DNA of 64,000 bases from Ruminococcus sp. (lineage in GTDB: Bacteria > Bacillota > Clostridia > Oscillospirales > Ruminococcaceae): positions 186,001 to 250,000 of the forward strand of contig JAJPYB010000006.1 in the NCBI GenBank assembly GCA_021205185.1. The letters run 5' to 3'. Below are positions 17,549 through 27,184 of this stretch, piece after piece. The notes under the pieces were generated by a model. It was not told where the DNA came from. It ran no database searches and was given only the letters and a program-made list of their open reading frames with translations. Position numbers and translations under genes: made by a program. Position 1 is the first letter of the stretch; each line of letters opens with the position of its first letter.

Positions 17549-19066
17549 TTAGTAGGTGTCAGCGTTTACCTCTTCGCCGTTTCTGACCTTTTCCATTCCG
17601 TCTAAAATAGCGTCTACCCAAGCGCTTTCAATTCTAAACGAGGTTTTACCGTTGAGCTTTACGATATAACGCCTGTCGGTTTCCTTATAAAGCTCCATTA
17701 CATCTCCGCCGCCATCGATAAGATCGATTTCAATAGTGAGGTCCGCCGTATCGCTTTCTGGGTCGGTAAAATAAATCTCCGACGTCGGGCATTGAATCAA
17801 AAGCTGATACCAGCCCTTCCAGACCTCTGCGTCAAGCTGAGTTTCCTCATTTTCAACTACGCTTTCAACCTCTTCGTCTCCGTCGTCGTCCTCGGTGATA
17901 GTAAGATCGTAAACTACCTCCTCGTCGGCTGTCGTTACCTTTATGTCCTTTAAGGTAACAACATTGTTTGTCGTCATAAGACCCGAGATAATATCCGACG
18001 GGTCAAAGTCCGCCCACGGAAGATCGTCCGCCGCGCAGTAGAAGATAACGTCAATTCCCTCTACTCCTTCAAGATAAACGTAATAGCCGTCTATCGTTTC
18101 GGTCGAATTGCCCTCGCTGTCGGTTGCGTATTCGCAATTTCCGATTGTCAGAATATACTCTCCGTCGTCGCAGACAAGGTCCGCTACCGCAGTCGGGTCG
18201 TCAAGTCCATAGGTTGCGAAGTCGTCGTCATCAGGCTTCGCTACTATTGCGTACTCCGCCGCCAGTCCCCACATTCCGTGAGTTACGGTGGATGAATTTG
18301 ATACGTCTAAGTAGCTGAAAATCGGTGAGGTCATAACCTGAGCTGAAACCATAGATGTGCTGTCGTCAGCGTTTTCAAATACTATATCGTAATCTCTGTC
18401 CTTTTGCTTGACTGTCAGGGTTGTAAAATAATCGTCGTCAGCGTCGCTCGGCAATGACGAAAGCATTGAAAGGCTTATAAACTCCTCCTTCGTATAGAAA
18501 AAGTACGAAAGCTTTGAGCTATAAACGGTATAAACCTTAGTCGAGCCCGCCTCGCAAACGTAGTAATATCCGCTTTCAGGCGATTCATCTCCTACCAGAA
18601 ATGATTTTTCCGTTTCCTCTCCGTCACAATCAAAGGTAACGTCAAAGTAGCAGGAAACCTCGTCCAGTCCGTACTTCTCCAGATCGTCGGTGTCCTCCTC
18701 AACGACCTCCTTCGCTGCAAGCGAGCATAGCGTTGTCGCAACGGAGGAATAAAGCGTCTGGTTCTGATTTATTCCGTCAAGCTCTTCAATTTCCCACTCG
18801 TCCTCACCGTCGGTAGTCTGAACAATTTCAAACTCCTGGAAGGAATTGTGAAAACCGATTTTTGCAACATTAGTGCTGTCAAGCTCATCGGCAACGTCAG
18901 AGGTAAGCGAAATGCTGCCTGTATCGTCGTCCGTTTCAACGGTACTCGACTCCTCCGACGAGCTGTCGTCGTCAACCTGCGGCAGGAGATTCAGCACCAA
19001 AAGCATTACTCCCAGGCATACCGCAACAACGGCGCATATAATAATTCCCTTAAACTTAGAATTCAT
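17549..19066 (-). CDS. DUF4340 domain protein of a GldAFG-type ABC system
   Basis: A 505-residue protein with one N-terminal membrane span (about 8-29) and a long, highly acidic extracytoplasmic region. Repeated modules like DDLEKYGLDEV... and DFATYGLDDPTAVADL are the hallmark of DUF4340, several beta-rich repeats in proteins linked to GldG-like transporters. It ends at VNADTY. It lies 24 bases after the GldG gene and is the last gene of that operon. It probably binds the exported substrate or forms the extracellular part of the complex; this is inferred from context only. Confidence 0.85.
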   Translation of the reverse strand: MNSKFKGIIICAVVAVCLGVMLLVLNLLPQVDDDSSSEESSTVETDDDTGSISLTSDVADELDSTNVAKIGFHNSFQEFEIVQTTDGEDEWEIEELDGINQNQTLYSSVATTLCSLAAKEVVEEDTDDLEKYGLDEVSCYFDVTFDCDGEETEKSFLVGDESPESGYYYVCEAGSTKVYTVYSSKLSYFFYTKEEFISLSMLSSLPSDADDDYFTTLTVKQKDRDYDIVFENADDSTSMVSAQVMTSPIFSYLDVSNSSTVTHGMWGLAAEYAIVAKPDDDDFATYGLDDPTAVADLVCDDGEYILTIGNCEYATDSEGNSTETIDGYYVYLEGVEGIDVIFYCAADDLPWADFDPSDIISGLMTTNNVVTLKDIKVTTADEEVVYDLTITEDDDGDEEVESVVENEETQLDAEVWKGWYQLLIQCPTSEIYFTDPESDTADLTIEIDLIDGGGDVMELYKETDRRYIVKLNGKTSFRIESAWVDAILDGMEKVRNGEEVNADTY

Positions 19067-19090
19067 CTGTTATCTCCGTTCCTGAAGGCT

Positions 19091-20908
19091 TTAAGCGTTC
19101 TTTCTTCTTACCCAGATTACAATTCCGATTATCAAAACTATAAGAGGAATAACCGCTATGAATATCCACTTGTAGATGGTTATCTGTGCGTCTGTAAGCT
19201 CAAACAGCTCACCGCCGATAACTGACGGCTCGATAGTAATTCCGGAAGTAGTCTTTCCTGTAATCTCGTTTGTTACGCTTAAAATCCACTGGCTGTTTGC
19301 GTACTGTGTGGCCTGTAAAATAGTATCGTCAAGCAAATACTCAGAACCCAGCACCAAAACCTGACTGTAGCCTTCGGTATTATCGTCATAGAATACCGCC
19401 TTCGAGCCGATTGCAGCAGCTATCTGCTCTCCGTTAGCGACAACGTCGCCCGTTTCCATATCAGCCTTATAGCCTGTATCGTCAGTCTTGAGAAGCGTTG
19501 TCGTCTGCTTCATATCGTCCTCGTCAAACTTAAGCGTTATCGGCTGTGTGTAAATGGTTGTAAGCATTACAAGAGAATCGTCCTTCATATCCTCCTCGTA
19601 ATCCTCGTTTGAAAGATTTACCTTTAAGTAGCCGTTGCTGACGTTAGAGGATTCTGAGTCGTACATACAATAATCCTCAATTATAATTCCGTACTCCTCT
19701 AAAAGCTCATCAAGGTTCGGCGTGTCAGGCTGCTGTACGCTTGCAACGTACATAAGATTTTTCTCAAGCTCGCCGTCGTTGTTCAAAAAGTCGGAAACCT
19801 TCTGAACCTCCTCAGAGGTGTAGTCAACTGTCGGTGCGGCAATAACCGCAATATCAGTATCCTCAGGAATGTCCTCGGTTGTTATATCAATGCTGTCAAC
19901 CTCATATCCGTTCGCCTTCATAAGCGTCTGATAATAGGTCAGCGATACCGCCTCTTCTCTTCCTGTGAGAAGGGTTATTTTAATCGGATTTGAATCTGTT
20001 ACTATCATAAGAGCCGATGTAAACGCCTGCTCAGCGTTTGAGGACTCTATATAGCTTATCTTTTCATTTGTAGACGAGCTGGTGTAGCTCTCGCCTGCAT
20101 AAGCTGTAATAAAGGAAATTTGACTTCCGTAATAGCTTTCTGCAAATGTTTCAAGCGTAATTCCAGATGATGAAAGGCTTGACTCTACCTCTGACGCAAA
20201 GTTTACAAGGTCAAGCGGAGATACAACGCTCGTTCTCTGATATTCCTCACCGTCGTCGCCTGTTTGCGTTGTTTCAAAAATTATATCATACTCAGCCAGT
20301 CCGTCGTCGTATTCCGAAACTACGTTCGGGTTTGAAAGAAAGTCGATGTATTCAATTTCAATTCTCGAATTGTACTGAGCGTACTTTTTCAAAATCTCGT
20401 TAGCCTGAAGGGTATATACATTTTGTGAATTAAATTCGTCCTCCTCGGCTAAAACGGTAACCTTAACGTCCATATCAACACTTTCAACATATTCAATCGT
20501 TTCATCGCTTATAGAATACGAATCGTTCGAGGTCATATCAAACGACAATGGGAAGCGCTCAAAAACTTTGGTTGCAACTACGTTTATAAGAATTAAAACT
20601 ACTACAAACACAGCAGTAAACGCTATTGACAAAGAGCCGTGCTTTAGCTTTTTATGAGTTCTTTTCTTCTTTTCCTTTTTAGGCTTCTTTGCTTTCTTTT
20701 CTTTTTTGAGCTTCTCTTCATTTTTAGTGGCTTGTTCTACCGCTTCCTCTGCCGCCTGTTCAACAGTAACATCAGCGTCTGTTTCTTCTATCTCTGCAAG
20801 CTCTTCAACCATTTCTTCATTCTCTGCTTGCTCTGCGACCTCTTCAGTCGCTATGGTATCAATTTCCTTTTCCTGTTCCTCCGGGAGGATCTTTTTCTCA
20901 TCACTCAT
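19091..20908 (-). CDS. GldG-family ABC-associated membrane protein
   Basis: A 605-residue protein with an acidic then Lys-rich cytoplasmic tail of about 90 residues, a span at about 92-115 and a long extracytoplasmic GldG-type domain. That domain includes MDVKVTVLAEEDEFNSQNVY, a DIAVIAAPTVDYTSEEVQ segment and the gatekeeper-like fold. A C-terminal span (IYKWIFIAVIPLIVLIIGIVI) is followed by RRKNA. I chose the ATG at 20908 because AGGAGG lies 7 bases before it; an extension to 20944 would overlap that site. The order GldA-GldF-GldG-DUF4340 is a known module of unknown substrate in Firmicutes. Confidence 0.87.
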   Translation of the reverse strand: MSDEKKILPEEQEKEIDTIATEEVAEQAENEEMVEELAEIEETDADVTVEQAAEEAVEQATKNEEKLKKEKKAKKPKKEKKKRTHKKLKHGSLSIAFTAVFVVVLILINVVATKVFERFPLSFDMTSNDSYSISDETIEYVESVDMDVKVTVLAEEDEFNSQNVYTLQANEILKKYAQYNSRIEIEYIDFLSNPNVVSEYDDGLAEYDIIFETTQTGDDGEEYQRTSVVSPLDLVNFASEVESSLSSSGITLETFAESYYGSQISFITAYAGESYTSSSTNEKISYIESSNAEQAFTSALMIVTDSNPIKITLLTGREEAVSLTYYQTLMKANGYEVDSIDITTEDIPEDTDIAVIAAPTVDYTSEEVQKVSDFLNNDGELEKNLMYVASVQQPDTPNLDELLEEYGIIIEDYCMYDSESSNVSNGYLKVNLSNEDYEEDMKDDSLVMLTTIYTQPITLKFDEDDMKQTTTLLKTDDTGYKADMETGDVVANGEQIAAAIGSKAVFYDDNTEGYSQVLVLGSEYLLDDTILQATQYANSQWILSVTNEITGKTTSGITIEPSVIGGELFELTDAQITIYKWIFIAVIPLIVLIIGIVIWVRRKNA

Positions 20909-20921
20909 CTTAAACCCTCCT

Positions 20922-21626
20922 TTAGTTCCAGCGACGGCGTTCAAGCACTCTTACTGTAAAGAATATGAACGCTACCATCACGCTGATAAAGAACAAAATA
21001 TTTGAAAAATCAAACGAACCGTATGTAAAGCCGTCGTATCTTGAAAGGAACGAAAGGCTGTTTAAAAAGTTCGCAATAAAATCTACCGGAATAAGGCTTG
21101 CGATCGAAGTAAAGAGATAAAGCACAAGCATTATCGCAAAGGACAAAACCGCAGAAACTATCTGGTTCTCAGTCAATGACGAAACGAAAACTCCGATTGA
21201 AATAAACGCTCCACCGAGAAGTAAAAGTCCCAGGATATTTCCGAAAATAAGCAGCCAGTCGGGAGATGAAATAGCTGAAACTATAACTGCGAAAACGAGC
21301 ATTATCAAAACTCCCAGCGCATAAACCAAAAACGCCGCCAAAAACTTTCCTGCAACAATTGCGCCTAATGATACCGGCGCTGTAAGCAGACATTGGTCAG
21401 TTTTGTTTTTCTTCTCCTCAGAAAATGTTCTCATCGTGAGAATTGGAATCAGAACGATAAGCACATACATCATCATTGAAAATACAGTATTAAGCTCTGT
21501 TGTTCCCTGCTCAATAGATGTCAGCGTAAAGAAAAAACCTGCCGCAAGGTAGAAAAACGCCAGAAACACATAGCCGATAGGAGATGTAAAATAAGATACA
21601 AATTCTCTTCTAAAAATTGCAGCCAT
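20922..21626 (-). CDS. ABC transporter permease (GldF-like, ABC-2 type)
   Basis: A 234-residue membrane protein with about six spans, starting MAAIFRREFVSYFTSPIGYV as typical of the GldF/NosY-like permeases, and containing TMRTFSEEKKNKTDQCLLTAPVS between spans 2 and 3. It overlaps the ATPase gene by one base (TAATG) and is followed by the GldG gene. It forms the membrane channel of the exporter. Confidence 0.9.
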   Translation of the reverse strand: MAAIFRREFVSYFTSPIGYVFLAFFYLAAGFFFTLTSIEQGTTELNTVFSMMMYVLIVLIPILTMRTFSEEKKNKTDQCLLTAPVSLGAIVAGKFLAAFLVYALGVLIMLVFAVIVSAISSPDWLLIFGNILGLLLLGGAFISIGVFVSSLTENQIVSAVLSFAIMLVLYLFTSIASLIPVDFIANFLNSLSFLSRYDGFTYGSFDFSNILFFISVMVAFIFFTVRVLERRRWN

Positions 21627-22582
21627 TATTGTTCTCCTCCCTTCAGCTCTACTTCCTCGCCCATTGTAAGGCGAAGGAAAATATCCTCAAGCGACATTTC
21701 ACTTGTTTTAAGCTCGATAATATACCAGTTTCTTTCAGCCATTCTTGAAAACAGCTCTCGTCTGATGTCGGTATCCTCGTCAGATTCTACTGTAAACTCG
21801 CTGTATGTATTTTTTGTAGCAACAAGCGAGGTTTTGATAACTCCAGGAATTGAAGCGATCAGCTCTCTTACTTCCTTAGCGGGGCCGTCAATTTTGACAG
21901 TTAGTCTATGCTCGCCGGCAAGCGTGCTTGACAGATGCTCCTCCGTATCGTTCGCAACGATTTTACCCTGATTGATAACTATAATCTTATCGCAAACCGC
22001 CTGAACCTCAGAAAGAATATGCGAGGACAGGATAACCGTGTGGTTCCTGCCGAGCTTTTTAATAAGCGTTCTTATCTCAATTATCTGCGACGGGTCAAGT
22101 CCGACGGTCGGCTCGTCGAGAATCAAAACGTTCGGATTTCCGACAAGCGCCTGCGCCAAGCCAACTCTTTGCTTATAACCCTTGGAAAGATTCTTGATTA
22201 CTCGCTTGTAAACATTTTCAATTTTTACAAGTCTGCAAATGTCAGCAAGATGAGTATTTCTCGGAAGCTTACACTTTTTCAAATCGTAAATAAAGTTGAG
22301 ATACTCCTTAACTGTCATATCCATATAAAGCGGTGGGAGCTCAGGAAGATAACCTATACTCGCCTTTGCCTTAATAGGATCCTTTAAAATGTCGTTTCCG
22401 TCGATAAGAGCTTCGCCCTCTGTCGACGAAATATATCCTGTCAGGATATTCATTGTTGTTGACTTTCCTGCGCCGTTCGGTCCTAAAAAGCCCAGAATTT
22501 CACCGTCGTTTGCGGTAAATGAAATTCCGTCAACAGCCTTTTTATCGCCGAAATGCTTGGAAAGATTTCTGACCTCTATCAT
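21626..22582 (-). CDS. ABC transporter ATP-binding protein (GldA-like)
   Basis: A 318-residue ATPase. Walker A is GPNGAGKST (34-42), the signature is LSKGYKQRVGLAQAL, Walker B is NVLILDEPTVGLDP and the H-loop is SSHIL. The roughly 100-residue C-terminal extension (HRLTVKIDGPAKEVRELIAS...) is typical of the multidrug/GldA branch. It is the first gene of the exporter operon, with a strong AAGGAGGG site and 60 bases between it and gltX. Confidence 0.92.
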   Translation of the reverse strand: MIEVRNLSKHFGDKKAVDGISFTANDGEILGFLGPNGAGKSTTMNILTGYISSTEGEALIDGNDILKDPIKAKASIGYLPELPPLYMDMTVKEYLNFIYDLKKCKLPRNTHLADICRLVKIENVYKRVIKNLSKGYKQRVGLAQALVGNPNVLILDEPTVGLDPSQIIEIRTLIKKLGRNHTVILSSHILSEVQAVCDKIIVINQGKIVANDTEEHLSSTLAGEHRLTVKIDGPAKEVRELIASIPGVIKTSLVATKNTYSEFTVESDEDTDIRRELFSRMAERNWYIIELKTSEMSLEDIFLRLTMGEEVELKGGEQ

Positions 22583-22645
22583 TTAACTGTCCCTCCTTAA
22601 GGGCGTGTTTTTTACACTTAATTGTAAAATATATTTGTGATAGTA

Positions 22646-24094
22646 TTATGACAGCTTCGCTATGCCCTCTCTTACTCTGGCAAGCGACTCGTCCTTGCCT
22701 AATATTCTGCAAATTTCAATTCCGCCGCCCGGCGTAAAGCTCTTTCCTGAAAGAGAAACCCTGAGAGGCCACAAAACGATTCCGTTTTTCACGCCCAGCT
22801 TCGCTATCAGCTCAAACAGCGCTTCGTGAATATTTTCCTCCGTCCAGTCGCTAACTCCCTCTAAAGCAGGAAGGATTTCCTTTAGAGAAGCAAGAGAATT
22901 TTCCTCGTTCGTTTTCATCTTCTTGTGGCAGTAAAGAGAGGTATCGTAATCAGGAAGAGCGTCGATAAAGTCAACCTGCTCCGGAATGTCGGTAAAGATT
23001 TCCGTTCTCGGCTTTAAAAGAGAAGCGATAAACGCAATATCAGCGTCCTCCTTCTTTACTGTTTGTCTGATATAAGGCTCAGCAGCGTGCGCAAACTCCT
23101 CGTCGCTCATTTTCTTGATATAGACGGCGTTGATTGCTTTAAGCTTTGCGGGGTCGAAAATTGCAGGCGATTTTGAAATTCCTGAAATATCAAACTCCTC
23201 TATCAGCTCGTCAAGGGTAAAGATTTCATTTTCGCCCTTTGGCGCCCAGCCTAGCAAAGCGATGTAATTTAGCACCGCATCCTTAAGATAGCCCTTCTTC
23301 ATCAGATCCTGATAGGAAGCGTCGCCGTCTCTCTTTGAAAGCTTGTGCTGCTTGTCCTTCATAATATGCTCAACGTGAATGTAAATCGGCACCTCCCAGC
23401 CGAAAGCCTTGTACAAGAGGTTATATTTCGGCGCGCTTGAAAGATATTCGTTTCCTCTTACAACGTGCGTAATTCCCATAAGGTGGTCGTCTACTACGTT
23501 TGCGAAGTTGTAGGTTGGAAGTCCGTCCGTCTTGATTAAAATCTGATCGTCAAGCGTTGAGTTTTCAACCGTTATATCTCCGTAAAGCTCGTCGTGAAAT
23601 GTGGTTGTTCCCTCAAGCGGAACCTTTTGTCTTATAACGTAAGGAATGCCCTCCTTTAGCTTTTGCTCAACCTCTTCCTTTGAAAGATTTCTGCAATGGC
23701 GGTCGTACATCGGCGTTACTCCGCTTGCCTCCTGAACAGCCTTCAGCTCATCAAGACGTTCCTTATCGCAAAAGCAATAATACGCCTCTCCCTTTTCAAC
23801 CAGCTGTTCGGCATACTGCTTGAACATTCCCATTCTTTCCGACTGGATATAAGGACCTACGGGGCCGCCAATATCAGGTCCCTCATCCCAGTTAAGTCCG
23901 CACTCTCTGAGCGTGTCGTATATAACCTGAGTTGCGCCCTCGACATATCTTTCTCTGTCTGTGTCCTCTATTCTCAAAATAAAGTCGCCGCCGTTTTTCT
24001 TGGCGATAATGTAAGTAAAGAGCGCCGTTCTTAAATTTCCAATGTGCATATATCCCGTTGGCGACGGGGCAAATCTTGTTCTTACCTTGTTCAT
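22646..24094 (-). CDS. gltX: glutamyl-tRNA synthetase
   Basis: Charges tRNA-Glu (and, if the cell uses the GatCAB route, tRNA-Gln). It has 482 residues. The class I HIGH motif is [11 protein letters not shown] (10-20) and the KMSKS equivalent is KLSKRDG near residue 254. The domain pattern [14 protein letters not shown] and the anticodon-binding C-terminus are present. It overlaps ribF by 4 bases (ATGA) and is the last gene of the nusA operon, where rpsO-pnp is the more usual tail. Confidence 0.97.
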   Translation of the reverse strand: MNKVRTRFAPSPTGYMHIGNLRTALFTYIIAKKNGGDFILRIEDTDRERYVEGATQVIYDTLRECGLNWDEGPDIGGPVGPYIQSERMGMFKQYAEQLVEKGEAYYCFCDKERLDELKAVQEASGVTPMYDRHCRNLSKEEVEQKLKEGIPYVIRQKVPLEGTTTFHDELYGDITVENSTLDDQILIKTDGLPTYNFANVVDDHLMGITHVVRGNEYLSSAPKYNLLYKAFGWEVPIYIHVEHIMKDKQHKLSKRDGDASYQDLMKKGYLKDAVLNYIALLGWAPKGENEIFTLDELIEEFDISGISKSPAIFDPAKLKAINAVYIKKMSDEEFAHAAEPYIRQTVKKEDADIAFIASLLKPRTEIFTDIPEQVDFIDALPDYDTSLYCHKKMKTNEENSLASLKEILPALEGVSDWTEENIHEALFELIAKLGVKNGIVLWPLRVSLSGKSFTPGGGIEICRILGKDESLARVREGIAKLS

Positions 24095-24984
24095 CTTAAA
24101 GCATTCCTTTCTGCATTTTCTATATCGAGGTCAACCTGCGCTTTAAGCTCGTCAAGCGAAGCAAACCTTTTTTCCTCTCTTATAAACCTCTTTAGCCGAA
24201 CGCTTACCCATTCGCCGTAAAGAGTTTTGTCAAGTCCTAAAATATGCGTTTCTATAAGCGGCTTATTCTTACCGACAGTCGGCTTTACTCCAACGTTTGA
24301 GACTCCGTTATATAGCCTTCCGTCAAGCTCTATCTCAGTCAGATATACGCCAAACTTCGGCAAAACCGTATCTGGCGGTATGGGCTGGTTTATTGTCGGG
24401 AAATCCAGAGTTCTGCCGAGCTCATTTCCGTGAATTACCCTCTCATAGTAGCCAAAATCCTCTCCGAGCATAGCGTTTGCAGCTTGTATATCGCCGCTTT
24501 CCAATGCGTCCTTTATACGGGTTGAGGAAACGGCAGCCCCGTCAAACATCACCGGCTGCAGCGTTTTAAGCTTCATATCATATTTGTCGCACAAGAGTCT
24601 AAGCTCTTTTACTCCTGCCACTGCGCCCTTACCGAAGCGAAAGTCCTCGCCGCAATAAACCTCCTTCGCACTAAGAGCACTGGCTAAAACCTCTTTTGCA
24701 AAATCCTCGGCTGACATTTCGCAAAGGCTTGAAAAGTCCGGCGAAAGAATATATTTTGCGCCAAGCGACCGAAGCATTTTTAGCTTCCTGTCGTTTGGAT
24801 AAATAACTCCCCTGCTTCCCTTTGTTGTAACCGTTTCGCTTGAAAAGGTAAACACAGCCGTTTCAAGTCCGCTTTTTTCAGCTTCGCTCAGAACCGCTCT
24901 GTGACCTATATGAACTCCGTCAAAAATTCCTAAGGAAACCGCAGTTTGTTGTTTGCCCGTAATGTTTTGCATTACTGCGTTCAC
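24091..24984 (-). CDS. ribF: bifunctional riboflavin kinase/FAD synthetase
   Basis: Makes FMN from riboflavin and FAD from FMN. At 297 residues it has an N-terminal adenylyltransferase domain ([17 protein letters not shown], the GxFDGxHxGH motif) and a C-terminal flavokinase domain ([32 protein letters not shown]). It overlaps gltX by 4 bases and follows truB by 4 bases. Confidence 0.95.
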   Translation of the reverse strand: MNAVMQNITGKQQTAVSLGIFDGVHIGHRAVLSEAEKSGLETAVFTFSSETVTTKGSRGVIYPNDRKLKMLRSLGAKYILSPDFSSLCEMSAEDFAKEVLASALSAKEVYCGEDFRFGKGAVAGVKELRLLCDKYDMKLKTLQPVMFDGAAVSSTRIKDALESGDIQAANAMLGEDFGYYERVIHGNELGRTLDFPTINQPIPPDTVLPKFGVYLTEIELDGRLYNGVSNVGVKPTVGKNKPLIETHILGLDKTLYGEWVSVRLKRFIREEKRFASLDELKAQVDLDIENAERNALR

Positions 24985-24988
24985 CCTC

Positions 24989-25873
24989 TTAATAAAAGTT
25001 CTTTATTCTTTTGGTTGTATTTTCACTTGTATCGTTGCTCAGAAGTCCTAAGAACTCCTTATCATTGCCGTACACTCTGAATATACCGCTTTTCTTTGAA
25101 ATCTGGTCGGCTCTTAACGCAACACCGTTTTTATAAAGCCACGTTCTCTTTTTGTCAAGTCTCACGCTCTCATAGCACAAAAACGCCTTGTCGGTAGCAA
25201 TAACAGCGCTATCAAGCTTTCCGCTGTCCTTTAAGGCTTGAAGCCTGTCAATCGTAAATGCGTTTTCAAGTGAAAATCCGCTAGACTCGTTTCTTCTGAG
25301 AGCAGTCATAACGCCACAGGTTCCCAAAAGCTCGGCAATATCGCAAATAAGAGTTCTTATGTAGGTTCCCTTTGAACAGACTACATACATCTCTCCACTT
25401 TGGTTATCCTCGTCAAAGCTTAAAATATCAAGCGTATAAATATGAGCCTCACGCTCGTCACGTTCAATCTCAATTCCCTGCCTTGCAAGCTTATAGAGCT
25501 TTTGCCCATTCACCTTTACCGCCGAATACATTGGCGGAATTTGTTTTATATCGCCCAGAAAGGTATCGGCCGCCATAATAAGCTCGTCCTCGCTAACAAA
25601 GCTTTCCTCGCTTTCTAAAACCTTTCCCCAGATGTCCTGAGTGTTGGTTCTAATTCCAAGCTTAAACTGCGCAGTATACGCTTTTTTGTCATTGGGCAAA
25701 ACGTCACACGCTTTAGTAGCGCTTCCGATAAAAACAGGCAACACTCCCGTTGCCATTGGGTCGAGCGTTCCTGCGTGGCCTATTCTTCTTGTTTCAAAAA
25801 TACCTCTCAGCTTTGCGCAAACGTCAAATGAGGTAAAATCCTGCGGCTTATCAACAACTACTAATCCGTCCAC
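24989..25873 (-). CDS. truB: tRNA pseudouridine(55) synthase
   Basis: Forms pseudouridine 55 in the T loop of tRNAs. It has 294 residues. The catalytic Asp38 is in GHAGTLDPMATGVLP, and motif I KPQDFTSFD, the Tyr motif IPPMYSAVKVNG and CSKGTYIRTL are all present. It abuts nrnA with no gap. Confidence 0.96.
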   Translation of the reverse strand: MDGLVVVDKPQDFTSFDVCAKLRGIFETRRIGHAGTLDPMATGVLPVFIGSATKACDVLPNDKKAYTAQFKLGIRTNTQDIWGKVLESEESFVSEDELIMAADTFLGDIKQIPPMYSAVKVNGQKLYKLARQGIEIERDEREAHIYTLDILSFDEDNQSGEMYVVCSKGTYIRTLICDIAELLGTCGVMTALRRNESSGFSLENAFTIDRLQALKDSGKLDSAVIATDKAFLCYESVRLDKKRTWLYKNGVALRADQISKKSGIFRVYGNDKEFLGLLSNDTSENTTKRIKNFY

Positions 25874-26815
25874 TTATAAATACTCCGAAATTTTATTTAT
25901 GAGCTTTTCAATTACCTCATAAAGCTCGCCCTTTATTTCACAGCCTGCCGCACGGATATGACCGCCGCCGCCAAACGCATTGCAAATTACCGATGCGTTA
26001 AGCTCCTCTGTTGTTCTGAGGGAAATCTTATAAACTCCCGTAGCCTTTTCCTTTAGCGTCACTCCTGCGCAAACACCTTCGATTGTAAGTGGGAATGAGG
26101 AAATAGCTTCGATCTGAGAAAGATCAACTCCGTACTTCTGAAGCACGCTTAAAGATATAACATTTACCGCTACACGCTCCGAGCAAAAATACTTCATGTT
26201 GGAGGTTATCGCTCTTTCAGCTGCCACTACGTTTCTGCTCCTCACCTCAAACATCTGTCTGTTGATGTGATAAAAATCCGCTCCCGCTTCAATGAGCTTT
26301 GCAGCATAGTAGTGCGCTCTTGAATCGGTGTTTTGAAATTTAAAGCAGCCTGTATCGGTTGCAATTCCGGTATAAAGCATTGAAGCTATCTGCTGATCAA
26401 TTGCATTTTCCTCACTCAGAATTTCATAAATAATCATTGCAGCAGCGCCTGCCGTTGCATCAACGTAGGTTTCCTTAGCGTAACCTGTATTTGAAATATG
26501 GTGATCGATACAAAGATCAACCGCACCCGATTGCTGATACTTTTTTAAGTTGTCGCCCATAAGATTTACGTCGGCAATGTCCACCGCTATTACAAACTGC
26601 TCGTCAAACTCCTGCGGTGAATACCAATCGCACAAAAAGCCGTATCTCTTAGGGATTTCATCGTTGTTTACAACATTTGCGTGCTTTCCGATGTTTCTCA
26701 GATACGCACAAACAGCAAAGCCGCAGCCTAATGTATCTCCGTCGGGACTCTTATGAGTTATGATTGTAAAATTGTCATTGTCCTTTAACGCTTTTAATAC
26801 GCCTTGCTTATCCAT
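25874..26815 (-). CDS. nrnA: DHH-family oligoribonuclease / pAp phosphatase
   Basis: Degrades nano-RNA and dephosphorylates 3'-phosphoadenosine 5'-phosphate. The 313-residue form starts at ATG 26815 (MDKQGVLKALKDN), with AGAGG 7 bases upstream. A start at 26833, overlapping the rbfA stop by ATGA, is also possible and adds six residues. DHH motifs are seen: HKSPDGDTLGCG, DIADVNLMGD, CIDHHISN and the DHHA1 motif GGGGHIRAAGC. It sits between rbfA and truB, as in many Clostridia. Confidence 0.92.
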   Translation of the reverse strand: MDKQGVLKALKDNDNFTIITHKSPDGDTLGCGFAVCAYLRNIGKHANVVNNDEIPKRYGFLCDWYSPQEFDEQFVIAVDIADVNLMGDNLKKYQQSGAVDLCIDHHISNTGYAKETYVDATAGAAAMIIYEILSEENAIDQQIASMLYTGIATDTGCFKFQNTDSRAHYYAAKLIEAGADFYHINRQMFEVRSRNVVAAERAITSNMKYFCSERVAVNVISLSVLQKYGVDLSQIEAISSFPLTIEGVCAGVTLKEKATGVYKISLRTTEELNASVICNAFGGGGHIRAAGCEIKGELYEVIEKLINKISEYL

Positions 26816-26829
26816 AATCTGACCTCTAA

Positions 26830-27171
26830 TCATTCGTCCTTTAACAGTTCGTTTATTTTTGCGCCGTACTCTATTGAATCGTCCGCACAAAACTTAAGCT
26901 CAGGGCACTTTCTGAGATGAAGCACGTTTGAAATTTCTCTTTTCAAAATTCCCTTTGCCCCTTCAAAAGCCTCTGTCGCAGCCTTTGCCTGAGCGATTCC
27001 TTCAAGAGATGACACAAATACCTTGCAATATGAGCCGTCGGAGGAGACCTCGCAACGAACGATTGTAAGCATCAAAGCTTTTGAAATCCGAGGGTCCTTT
27101 AAATCCTTCATCTTCGCAGATATTATCCTTTTAATATCCTCGCCCATTCTGTAAGACTTTAATCCTGCCAT
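26830..27171 (-). CDS. rbfA: 30S ribosome-binding factor A
   Basis: Assists late 16S rRNA maturation. From the ATG at 27171 it is 113 residues (MAGLKSYRMGEDIKRIIS), a single KH-like domain with the segment SALEGIAQAKAATEAFEG-like helix and KCPELKF. The GTG at 27177 is in frame but too close to the GAGG site. It follows infB by 13 bases. Confidence 0.93.
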   Translation of the reverse strand: MAGLKSYRMGEDIKRIISAKMKDLKDPRISKALMLTIVRCEVSSDGSYCKVFVSSLEGIAQAKAATEAFEGAKGILKREISNVLHLRKCPELKFCADDSIEYGAKINELLKDE

Positions 27172-27184
27172 AAGCACCTCTCAA

